Shown one piece after another: positions 19,450-27,653 of a stretch of DNA of 64,000 nt. How positions within the stretch are numbered: position 1 is the stretch's first letter; the number at the start of each line of letters is the position of its first letter. A model generated the notes under the pieces. That model made no database searches. It was given only the letters and a program-made list of their open reading frames with translations, and was not told the DNA's origin. Made by a program: the position numbers and the translations under genes. The stretch is from assembly GCA_963970005.1 (NCBI GenBank), contig CAXAMN010000026.1, positions 195,994 through 259,993 of the forward strand, read 5' to 3'. The stretch is from Durusdinium trenchii. Lineage: Eukaryota; Sar; Dinophyceae; Suessiales; Symbiodiniaceae.

Positions 19450-22400
19450 ATAAAGTTCATGTCAGTGCTTTGAACAACATGGCAGAGGACGAGATCCAGG
19501 TCCCAATTTCTCAGGACAACTTCGACAGGTACTTGAACGTTGCTATGTCGGCAAGTGATGGGCAACCGAAGAAGACCAGCACGAAGCATACTGTTGGTGG
19601 GAGCTTCAGTCAAGGTACCGAATGGAGGGACATCAGATTCGTTCTGAAAGATCCGGAGCCTGAGGAGGACAGGATGGAATATTGGATGACGGGAAATCGG
19701 AGAGTTGAGAATTACAAAGCCACTGCAGACGCCGCACCATATCTTTGTGAAGATTGCAACAAACATGATGCATCCGAGGATTGGAACACACACAAAGACA
19801 ATAGAAGCCATTGTGTGAATTGCAACTTCAACTTTTGGTGTGTTCAGAGCGGCACTCCCACGATTCAACAAGAAAGAGAAAGCATTTGGGAAACTGCAGT
19901 GAGAGTTAGAGTCCTTTGGGAGAAGAATGCTGAATGGAACCGTTTGTATCCAGCGCAGAATCTCCGTGAATTCATGGTCGAGGGTGCGATGATGCTATCC
20001 AGGAAGAATCCGCCTTGGATTCAAGGAGCATTGAAAGCTATTTCGCATCATGGTGGAATCAGAGCCCCGTCGGAACTTGTGGAACAGTACTGTACCCAAG
20101 GGAAGGGATCCACTCTTTTCATCCACCGAGACTATGATCCAGACAGTGAAGACTATGGCTTCCGAGCGTATATGGACTATGGGAATGTGGCGTACCACGA
20201 CTACATCCAATATTTCTTCACGCACAAGGAGTACCAGGACGTCTTCTCGTTGAATGAATATAGGACTGTTACAAATTCTGAGCTTGCGGGCGATATCATG
20301 GAGTTTTGGACTGGTGTTCTCGAACTGGCCGGCATCTTCAAAGACACGCTGTTCGAGGATTGGGCTCAGATCAATGAATGCAGAAGAGGTATAGAAATGT
20401 CTTTTCTTCACTTCTATGCAGCGAGCCGAAAATCAATCAATGACAACACCAAGAGGAATAAACCTTCAGGGCTCCATGTTACAGCTGAAGAACAAGCCTG
20501 TATCGATGCCGTCATGTCCAGGTATGCTACCAGACCAAAGTTCAGGAGAATGGTACGACTGGCCGTAGCCCCAGAGCCCAAAAGAACGTCTACGGAAGAG
20601 CCTGATGTAGAGATGAAGGATGGCGAAGCCGACCCTGCGAGTACCACTCCAGGAGTCGAGGAGCCCGAACCACCTACGCCTGAGCTTGATCCGCAAGACT
20701 ACAAGGATGGGGAAGGTCGTTCAGTATCCCCGACGAAAACATGGTCGCACTACCCGACATCGAATCCAGATACTGAAGAACGGAAAAGAGCTGCCAAGCG
20801 CAGTGGGCAAGGTACAGCAACCGCTTCCAACTGGAAAACCGCCTATGACAACCTCAGAAGGGTCAGAGCACGCGCAGTGAGCCAAAAGGTGTGCTATTGT
20901 TGTGCTATTTGTCCCAACACTGAGAAGAAGGACGAGTTGATGAACTCATTCTCTCACATGGAGGACACTATGCGCAAGTGCTTCACCGAGGACGACAAGG
21001 CAATCATCCGACGTGATATTGAAAGCCGAAAGAGGAAAGCAAAGTCATCCAAAGACGTCGAAGACGAGGACTACATGGATGTGGATGATGAAGATATTGA
21101 ACTTCCCGAAGAAGAGCCGGAACTAGGAGGTAAGGTACCACCTCACTCTCCGAGAGCCAAAGGTAGACCACAATCGTCAGACTCTGCAAAAGAGGAATAC
21201 GCGAAAGCGGTCGAGGCAACCAAGAAGGCCTTTGGGAACGCCAGTTTCGTCACCAGATTCAAAGAGCCCGTCGACCTCTTTGACATTGCCGATGACAAAG
21301 AAGGAGGAGAGTACAGGGTCGCAAATCACAGGGTTGATAGATCAGGTCCTAATGGAAAGTGGGAACTTGATGCACTTATTCAGGAGGCTGCAGCACTCGG
21401 AATAAAGATGCCCAAAGTGAAGGACCTTGCTCCTGACCCACAACAAGTTCAAAAGGTTGGATATCGGCAGATTGAGGTGACTTGCGATAGAGGAAGCATC
21501 GAGATAATTCCACAGTATGGAGTTACATTCTATGTGGAGTACTGGAATGGACCGAAGAGAGATGCAACTTTCACGGATCCACCAAAGATGAACCCAGCAA
21601 CTCGCATCGACAAGTTCAGCGAGGAGAGTCAGCGGGTCAACGAGGTTAGCCATAGACTCAATAGACTACTCAGGCATGGAGTGGGAAAGCATAATGGGAT
21701 TCAATCGCACCGCGGTCGAAAACCTCATGTGTCCCCGAAGTGCAATGAGGGTGGATGGGTGAACATTGATGAGATCCTGGAATATGACCATGTCTTCAAC
21801 GATGGTGTCGATATCAGTACTATCTCAGGTGATCGGCATCGTCAAGATGTCAAGACAGAGCGATACCAGTATTTATGCAAGGCGATGTGGCATGCAAAGA
21901 AGTTGCAGAACAGAGTACGCTATCAGATTGCCGCCATTCGTATCTCAAGGGAGGATGTCTCACTCGAAGAGGAAAGGCAATACTGGGCAAACCTCATGTA
22001 CTACAGCACAGATGCACCGTCATTTCTGAAGCATGAACGTTGGATCGTTCCTTGTGCAATTCGAGCTGTTGCCTCTCACAATTCTGGAAGAGAGACTGTT
22101 CTTGAAGAGGATGTGTCAATATATCCTGTGTGGACTTCACATCTCATTCCAGAGAATGTGGCAATGCAGCTTGGAGGAAGCTTTCACATGACATCGCTTT
22201 CCAATATTGAGTCAATCATGAAACTAGGAATTGTCCCTGGTGGAACGGAGGGATATAGAGGTAGTGTTTTCTTCAACCACTTTGCGCCGTGGGATGATCG
22301 ATCATCAAAGATTCTGAGATCAAGATGGCCAAGAGTGGGAATGCCCGTTTGCCTTTATGTTCCAATCATGACTTTGAGGAAGCTTGGGGGAAGAATTTCG

Positions 22401-24734
22401 GAGAACTCCTACACTGTTGTTTTTAGAGAAGTTCCATGGAGATGTGTACGAGGTGCTTGGTATTGGGACGACTACGTTCAGGCATGGAGGAGACTCCTGC
22501 TGGGAAGCACTGGAGAGCAAGTTGTTCTAGCGGCGCGTCATGGACTTTGGGTTGCTCAGAAGCATACCATCCTCGAGAGAGCCGACGAAGTCACGAAGTC
22601 AGCCTCGGCGACAGATGACAACGTCCAAAAGCTCGTGTCCCTTATCGATGAAGTACAATTCGATGACAATGGAGAGCTGATCGAGGATTCCATCAGTGAG
22701 GAAACTTGGGACGAAATCATCTCCAGAACACGTGAAGGGTATCGCAACGTGGATGGCAATGTTTTGTGTCCATCATGTATGCATTTGACTTCTTCATCTT
22801 TGTCCGTGTGTCTATCTTGTCAAGGCAGGCTACTCTCGTGTGGTATTCGCAACACTGTCATTTCCGATTCACCCGTTGATCTTGTGAGCGACGATGAAGA
22901 GGAAAAGAAGGAAGAGAAGGAGCCTGAAGATGATGATCAAGATATATTGGACCAGGCCACTATGGACGAGATCAGAAAGGCTTGGGAAGAAGACATCGCT
23001 CAAACTGAAGCAGCTGACGACGACGAGGACATGGACAATCTAGATCCTTCCAAACCGTCTGATGGTGCAGAAAACTTCAAGAGTGACAATGTCGAGACCC
23101 CATCTTTCAATGAGGACGAGATCGACTACGGTCGTGATTCTGATCTAGAAGATGAAGACGAACGAAACGTGATCATCGAGATCCAGAGGAGCACACAACA
23201 ATATGAGGGGAAGAAACGTCAAGATGGTGAGCCCGAGGATGAAGACGTCACCGACGACTTACATCCGGAGGCGAATCGACCGACAGATCGCGATGAACCG
23301 GGATACTATGCACAGCATGGAGCGACCGAGTTCAATCCCGAAGAAGGAAGAGACAACGAAGATCTCCCCATCTATTGTCGAGTACCGGAACCTCGAATCT
23401 ATGCGCATCAAGAGAGAGCCTACTGTCAGGACGTCTCCATGAATGCATCGGGTTTGATGGATAGGTATGTGGTCAAATGTGTGCTGAACATGATCTCCCT
23501 GATGTACAAGAGCTACTATTGCACCAGCCTTACCGACTTCAAAGCAAATTGGAAAAGGAAGCGACTGGATGTGATAAGCAAGTTCGGTACAGGGGATTCC
23601 ACTGAAATCGATGACGATGGGAGACCATTGGATCCAACAGATGACATTATGTTAATCTTTGCCAACGACAACAATATTACGACTGAGGAGGCCTGGCACC
23701 GATTCAGAGGAGAACAATTCATTTGCAAGGTGGCACTCGTGATCCTATCATTTGGTCATACTCCGCAATCCTTCAAGAGGGAATATGGCAACTTCGAACA
23801 CTCCACCGACTTGACTGATGCCCAGCTTGAGGAGTTGAAAGCGAAGAAAGCCAGCGCAATGACTGAATTGGTACAGAAGTGCATCCATGCGATTTATGGG
23901 TGTCGGACATATTCTTACTTTAGAACCGACGTTACATCACCCTACCACAAGGTGATCGATCCTCTGGACATCATGTACTCGAGAATGAAGAGCAAGTGGG
24001 AGAAGTCTATTCTGTTGATCATTGATCAACATGAGATCAGGTTGCCCCCACAAGCTCAGGAAGTCGTAGAGTCAATGGCCAGAAACCCCAACGTTGGACA
24101 TACAGAGAGATGGATGAGCGTGGTAGAACATAAGCATGTTCAAGCTCTTACCGATCGTCTAGGCTTTGGAGATAGGGCCAAGGAGATTCAGGGCAAGAAG
24201 AAGCAGGCAGCCAAGGCAACAGCTAAGTCAACATCAACGACTAAGTCTGAAGCGAAAGCAGCATCTTCGTCAAGAGCTGAGGCAAAGCCAGCATCTACAC
24301 CCGGAACCGAGGCCAAGCCGTCGTCAGCACCAAGTGAGGAGCCAAAACCTTCAACAGCACCTAAGAGTTTCGGGCCCTCATCAGCAGAGGAGAACAAGGC
24401 GAAGGCTGCTCCAAAAGCCAGACCACATGATAAATCACCATCCAGTGCTACCGATGTGTTTGAGCAAGCTTTGCAGGAAGATATTGCCGCCAACGCACAT
24501 GCAGCAGAAGGTACAACTTCTTCATCATCCCGAGGACATTCCAAAGGAGGAGGCCAATCTGGAACATCTTGGAGGCCGGCGCTAACGCAAGAACGTCGCG
24601 AAGTACCTCAACCTTCTGAAAAGGGGAAGGGAAAGAGCAAGTCCAAGGGAAAGTCCAAGAAGGGAGAAGATGATCGGCGGGATGCTCAGGGCAGCTGGGA
24701 TCATCGTGGATGGAGAGGTTATCGCCAGTGGTGA
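19446..24734 (+). CDS. Element A ORF4: extension protein with Tpt1/KptA-like domain
   Basis: From the ATG at 19446 this gives 1762 codons; the frame is open from 19392. A Cys-rich module (CEDC, CVNC) lies at about 19745-19850. A possible RNase III-like segment follows at 20160-20340, then acidic linkers. A clear RNA 2'-phosphotransferase domain lies at 21620-22470. A CxxC/CxxC zinc ribbon (CPSC, CLSC) follows at 22770-22830, then a long Asp/Glu-rich stretch (22880-23300) and a helical C-terminal domain (23380-24150). The tail is rich in Lys, Ser, Ala and Gly. In element B most of this is fused to the reverse transcriptase in one frame, so A's separate ORF is probably the same product split, or reinitiated through the ATGA at 19446-19449. 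Confidence 0.82.
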   Translation: MNKVHVSALNNMAEDEIQVPISQDNFDRYLNVAMSASDGQPKKTSTKHTVGGSFSQGTEWRDIRFVLKDPEPEEDRMEYWMTGNRRVENYKATADAAPYLCEDCNKHDASEDWNTHKDNRSHCVNCNFNFWCVQSGTPTIQQERESIWETAVRVRVLWEKNAEWNRLYPAQNLREFMVEGAMMLSRKNPPWIQGALKAISHHGGIRAPSELVEQYCTQGKGSTLFIHRDYDPDSEDYGFRAYMDYGNVAYHDYIQYFFTHKEYQDVFSLNEYRTVTNSELAGDIMEFWTGVLELAGIFKDTLFEDWAQINECRRGIEMSFLHFYAASRKSINDNTKRNKPSGLHVTAEEQACIDAVMSRYATRPKFRRMVRLAVAPEPKRTSTEEPDVEMKDGEADPASTTPGVEEPEPPTPELDPQDYKDGEGRSVSPTKTWSHYPTSNPDTEERKRAAKRSGQGTATASNWKTAYDNLRRVRARAVSQKVCYCCAICPNTEKKDELMNSFSHMEDTMRKCFTEDDKAIIRRDIESRKRKAKSSKDVEDEDYMDVDDEDIELPEEEPELGGKVPPHSPRAKGRPQSSDSAKEEYAKAVEATKKAFGNASFVTRFKEPVDLFDIADDKEGGEYRVANHRVDRSGPNGKWELDALIQEAAALGIKMPKVKDLAPDPQQVQKVGYRQIEVTCDRGSIEIIPQYGVTFYVEYWNGPKRDATFTDPPKMNPATRIDKFSEESQRVNEVSHRLNRLLRHGVGKHNGIQSHRGRKPHVSPKCNEGGWVNIDEILEYDHVFNDGVDISTISGDRHRQDVKTERYQYLCKAMWHAKKLQNRVRYQIAAIRISREDVSLEEERQYWANLMYYSTDAPSFLKHERWIVPCAIRAVASHNSGRETVLEEDVSIYPVWTSHLIPENVAMQLGGSFHMTSLSNIESIMKLGIVPGGTEGYRGSVFFNHFAPWDDRSSKILRSRWPRVGMPVCLYVPIMTLRKLGGRISENSYTVVFREVPWRCVRGAWYWDDYVQAWRRLLLGSTGEQVVLAARHGLWVAQKHTILERADEVTKSASATDDNVQKLVSLIDEVQFDDNGELIEDSISEETWDEIISRTREGYRNVDGNVLCPSCMHLTSSSLSVCLSCQGRLLSCGIRNTVISDSPVDLVSDDEEEKKEEKEPEDDDQDILDQATMDEIRKAWEEDIAQTEAADDDEDMDNLDPSKPSDGAENFKSDNVETPSFNEDEIDYGRDSDLEDEDERNVIIEIQRSTQQYEGKKRQDGEPEDEDVTDDLHPEANRPTDRDEPGYYAQHGATEFNPEEGRDNEDLPIYCRVPEPRIYAHQERAYCQDVSMNASGLMDRYVVKCVLNMISLMYKSYYCTSLTDFKANWKRKRLDVISKFGTGDSTEIDDDGRPLDPTDDIMLIFANDNNITTEEAWHRFRGEQFICKVALVILSFGHTPQSFKREYGNFEHSTDLTDAQLEELKAKKASAMTELVQKCIHAIYGCRTYSYFRTDVTSPYHKVIDPLDIMYSRMKSKWEKSILLIIDQHEIRLPPQAQEVVESMARNPNVGHTERWMSVVEHKHVQALTDRLGFGDRAKEIQGKKKQAAKATAKSTSTTKSEAKAASSSRAEAKPASTPGTEAKPSSAPSEEPKPSTAPKSFGPSSAEENKAKAAPKARPHDKSPSSATDVFEQALQEDIAANAHAAEGTTSSSSRGHSKGGGQSGTSWRPALTQERREVPQPSEKGKGKSKSKGKSKKGEDDRRDAQGSWDHRGWRGYRQW
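20160..20345 (+). other. Possible RNase III-like segment in element A
   Basis: The stretch reads DYGNVAYHDYIQYF and then GDIMEFWTGVLELAGIF. RNase III domains have a LGD...YL helix followed by an (A/G)D-x-x-EALIGA helix. The first Asp is Asn here and the second helix is altered. Element B (40800-40960) has the closer DMVEALLGM. The match is short and the catalytic set incomplete, so this is only a suggestion. Confidence 0.22.
21620..22470 (+). other. Tpt1/KptA-like RNA 2'-phosphotransferase domain, element A
   Basis: Tpt1/KptA enzymes move an RNA 2'-phosphate to NAD+, finishing tRNA splicing in eukaryotes. The order of conserved blocks fits the family. RLNRLLRHG gives the first catalytic Arg (21672-21674). 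GGWVNIDEIL matches the winged-helix GW-x-(D/N)-(I/V)-D-x-L(I/L) block. AIRAVASHNSG gives Arg (22062-22064) and His (22077-22079) with the R-x4-H spacing. SFHMTS...IMKLGIVPGG matches the YHGT...I...GL block (His 22185-22187). YRGSVFF supplies the last Arg (22257-22259). MPVCLYVPIMTLRKLG and ENSYTVVF match the C-terminal strands. All four Arg-His-Arg-Arg positions are kept, so activity is plausible. Confidence 0.82.
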
Positions 24735-25253
24735 TTTCTTTGAACGACTATGAGGATACCATGCAAACCAGGGAGGAAGTCATTCACCGGATGTCTATCT
24801 GATCTGAAACGCTGTAAGTGTATCATTGCAAATCATCGGATTGACGATTTGATACCATGAGCATAATGGAAGGCAGACAGTCACCGACTGTCTCTCCGAC
24901 TTGCCGTTCTGTAAGTGTATCCAAATCAAAACCTACATCTTTTGAGAAGTGTGAAGTCAGTTGCCGATGTGACATCTACGTGGAAGTCACCAGTTCGGAT
25001 CTACATCAAAGCGATGCTCTTTTGAGTGGATACTGAGCGAGGCCTCGTGACTGTCTCACTTGTTCAATTCGATTTTCATAGGTTCTGAGCCATAGTTGCA
25101 CACTTTATATGTAAAAGTCCGCTTTAGTCCAGCATGTTTCGTAGTATGAGCCTCATATGAGTCTCGCGGCAAATCATACAATTTCTTTTGTAGCACTTAC
25201 ATCCCTAAATTTTCGTGTGTGATCGGAACATATTGTTGCCGTTCACATGGGGG
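24735..25253 (+). other. Element A 3' non-coding region and polypurine tract
   Basis: No gene is seen between the last stop and the 3' LTR. CTGTAAGTGTATC occurs twice, near 24810 and 24910. The region ends in GGGGG (25249-25253) directly before the LTR, a minimal polypurine tract. Element B has GGGGGG in the same place. Confidence 0.7.
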
Positions 25254-25426
25254 TGCGAATGGAAGTGCAGCGACACGTACAGTGCAACTTGTACATATAT
25301 ATGTACCATATGTACTTTGGCTCAAGGATCAAGCGACTAGAAAAGGTGCGGTTTCCGTTCCGACGCTACGCCGCTTATGGACCGTCAGTGATAGCTTCAA
25401 ACTTCGCTGATTAAGATCCACTCGCA
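25254..25426 (+). repeat. Element A 3' LTR (173 bp)
   Basis: It appears identical to 6109-6281, including the palindrome and the spliced-leader-like sequence at 25306-25326. It is followed by ATCAT at 25427-25431, the right target duplication. Confidence 0.95.
25306..25326 (+). promoter_or_regulatory. Dinoflagellate spliced-leader-like sequence in A 3' LTR
   Basis: Second copy of the site at 6161-6181, in the same orientation and ending TTTGGCTCAAG. Its presence in the 3' LTR means the RNA would carry it at both ends if transcription starts at or before it. Confidence 0.65.
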
Positions 25427-25431
25427 ATCAT

Positions 25432-26095
25432 CAACAAAGAAGAAAAGGAAACACACCCAAAGAAAACGGCCAAGCAAAAAGGAACATACATGTTCCCACT
25501 CAGGACCCCAAAGGAAGGCGACAAAGCGAAGCCCAAACATAGCAGAGGATCATCCACGTGCTACACAACAAGGGAGAGGTCAATGTTTTTTCTCACACGG
25601 TTGCCTTTTCTGTTTTGAAGGAGGCCAAGGATATATAATCAATGCTTGTGGTTCCCCTGTTTGCTTGTCCCCTGTTTGCGCTTCGTGGCGTTACCCACAT
25701 GTGATTTGCAGTATTCTAAAATATAACTAATTCAGGGGGACACCCCAGTTCCTTGTAAATTCTGACGGATTGGGGATGTGGCAAAAATGTAAGTTACAAC
25801 TTGTGAGGTCAACCTTTCTCACATAACCCAGTTTTTTCCTGCTAGTTTTCCTTGGTGGTGAGGCGTAATTTTGTTTGCGTATAGTCAGGATGGTGTCCAT
25901 ATTGCATTCCTGGTTCCTCAGGGGGCGTCAAAAAATGTAAGCGCCCCACCGTGCCTCAGAGGTCATTACCCTTGGGGCCTGAACAAATGTAAGTTACATT
26001 TTTTGACGTCCCCCGTCAGGAAAGGGTAGGGATGAAGCAGCCAGCTTATATGGCAGGGGAGGGCAAGTGCTAACATCGGCCTTGGCGTTGAAACT
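25432..26095. other. Spacer between element A and the LINE remnant
   Basis: No gene was found. The stretch contains a direct repeat TCCCCTGTTTGC near 25655-25680, the motif AAATGTAAGTTACA repeated near 25793 and 25986, and the long inverted repeat at 25921-26014. Confidence 0.6.
25921..26014. repeat. Long inverted repeat (about 20-bp arms)
   Basis: GGGGGCGTCAAAAAATGTAA (25921-25940) is complementary to 25994-26014 with a single-base difference. Inner bases GCGCCCCA and TTGGGGCCT could extend the stem partly. It could be a small foldback element or a transcribed hairpin; no target duplication was identified. Confidence 0.8.
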
Positions 26096-27382
26096 TCAAA
26101 TGGACGCGTGAGAAGCATGCATAATCTCATATAATCTCCACTTCGTCGCTTTCACTGCTGGCAACAAGGGTAGCAGTATTTCAAGCCTTCCTAACTTCTT
26201 TTTGAATCTTCTCTCACCAGCTTCCAGTAAAGATCTAGAAGCTCGTAGCAATCGCAACCATTTGTCCAGCAAACGTAATGTGGTCAACCTTTCATGTACA
26301 TAAATGTGAATGTGCTCGATTTGCCCCCGCGAGTAACGGTTTCTAAGGATACTGAGCAAGAACCCAAAAGCTAGCTTAGCAGCCTCGACCGAAAGAGGAA
26401 GAAACCCAGGCTTAGTTCGAGCATGCGCTCGAAGAAGGACACAAAGTGCTTTCTCTTCGGCTTTTTCCACTCCAGCCCCCTTCCAACCCCAGACTTCAGC
26501 ACCAAAAAGTGCGACCTTGGCCACATACGCTTCACACCTGTATGTCATAGATATGGTCATCAGAGGGTACTCTGAAAACGTCAGCTGCCGCTCCGACTCT
26601 TTTGTCGAGATGTTGCCAATGTGAGTCAAACCGAACGGCGTCAGCCAAAAAGCCTAAATACTACAGGAGAGGATGACTCCTCGATTTGCCCCCTTTTCCG
26701 ACAGATTTTCAATTTGTTGCTACTTCTCTCACGTCGCCTATAACATTACGAGGACAGTTTTCTGATAAGAGATGCGCAAGCCATCCGGCTCCGAAGCCTG
26801 CTCAAGTTGCGTGAGCTGCTGCAACTCATGTTCAAGACGATTGGCGAAAAAAAGGTCTTCGGCATACATCAGTAAGTGCATCATACAGCCATTCAGCTCA
26901 ATGACGCCAGTTTGGATTTCTTTGAGCGTGTCAGCTAAGCCCACGTCAACATACAACCAGCAAGCTCAGGAGACCATCCGGATCCCTGCGGGATACCCAC
27001 CAAAACCTTGAAAGGTTTTCCTATGACACCATCAAATGTAGATCTTCACAGAGTGAGTGCGAAACAGTTCTTTCCAAAGACCAATGACAGATTGAGGAAT
27101 TCCAGCTTGTTGCATCTTCTGAAACAGTCGCTCAAGCCGCAAGCTGTCAAACAACTGTTCAAAGCCCACTAGGAGAGCGTCCGGGACACCATTGCGAGTA
27201 AAATGAAGATGCGTGAGAACATCTGCAAGACACGCTGGCAGGCCGGCAGATTTCCGGAGCAGCTTGGCTTTTGGGTCTTGTACTGTAATTGTCTCTGCTT
27301 GCCGTCCACCTTGACTTCTCCCGATTGGACGACTGTCATGAGGAATTGCTTGTTTCCGAACCAGCTTGATTGTTGAGGTTTC
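26096..27382 (-). pseudogene. Decayed non-LTR retrotransposon reverse transcriptase
   Basis: Read on the minus strand from 27382 downward, fragments match the thumb and palm of LINE-type reverse transcriptases. At about 27032-27170 is a stretch with FEQLFDSLRLERLFQKM and GLWKELFRTH. Then LLMYAEDLFFA (about 26850-26885) is a degraded form of the YADD catalytic box, followed by RISYQKTVLV. The third fragment at 26096-26629 contains AYVAKVALFGAEVWGWKG, typical of the region after the polymerase. The three pieces are separated by stops and frame changes. Element B is inserted at its 5' side (27382), and no clear continuation was seen beyond 44795. It is a dead copy. Confidence 0.7.
27378..27382. 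repeat. Target site duplication of element B, left copy (GTTTC)
   Basis: GTTTC precedes the left LTR and recurs at 44790-44794 after the right LTR, a 5-bp duplication that fixes the ends of element B. Confidence 0.93.
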
Positions 27383-27543
27383 TGTCAATAGGGATGGGGT
27401 CCCAGTATAGTCGCTATACAGGTACACGCCATATACATTTTGGCTCAAGTGCCCAACCAGGTAAAAAGGAGCTTTAGCGCGCGAGCTTCATGTTGACCTA
27501 AGAGCTAGAACGGGGCCAGGGCACACCTTTCCATCCGTTCACA
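27383..27543 (+). repeat. Element B 5' LTR (161 bp)
   Basis: Identical by eye to 44629-44789. It starts TGTCAATAGG and ends CCGTTCACA. An inverted repeat GTATAG-TCG-CTATAC (27405-27419) lies just upstream of the spliced-leader-like sequence, in the place of the palindrome in element A. Confidence 0.95.
27429..27449 (+). promoter_or_regulatory. Dinoflagellate spliced-leader-like sequence in B 5' LTR
   Basis: The last 14 nt, CATTTTGGCTCAAG, are identical to the 3' end of the dinoflagellate spliced leader. Over 21 aligned bases, 18 agree. It is in sense orientation, 46 bp from the LTR start, against 52 bp in element A. This is the best match in the window. Confidence 0.75.
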
Positions 27544-27557
27544 GGTTATCAGCCGTA
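27544..27557 (+). promoter_or_regulatory. Primer-binding site of element B (half-tRNA type)
   Basis: GGTTATCAGCCGTA follows the LTR directly and equals the 14 nt at 6282-6295 in element A, although the surrounding leader differs. GTACGAGCT recurs at 27578-27586. The match in two otherwise divergent leaders supports a conserved primer function. Confidence 0.72.
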
Positions 27558-27653
27558 TCCAGACTCCTTTGAGCTGGGTACGAGCTGCGGCCTTACACAA
27601 CACCATCTAAACGCACACGCATCGGATAGATCAGTTACCCTCAGTCACTGAAG

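Larger units (their letters stand above)
6109..25426 (+). mobile_element. Element A: complete giant copia-type LTR retrotransposon
   Basis: The 19,318-bp element has two LTRs of 173 bp that appear identical, begin TG and end CA, and are flanked by a 5-bp duplication. The domain order protease-integrase-reverse transcriptase-RNase H makes it copia-type. Copia elements are usually about 5 kb; here roughly 10.5 kb of coding sequence follows RNase H. That extension holds a Tpt1-like domain and other modules shared with element B at 27383-44789. Coding is spread over four plus-strand reading frames, each stepping by -1 relative to the previous one. Identical LTRs indicate a recent insertion. Confidence 0.95.
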
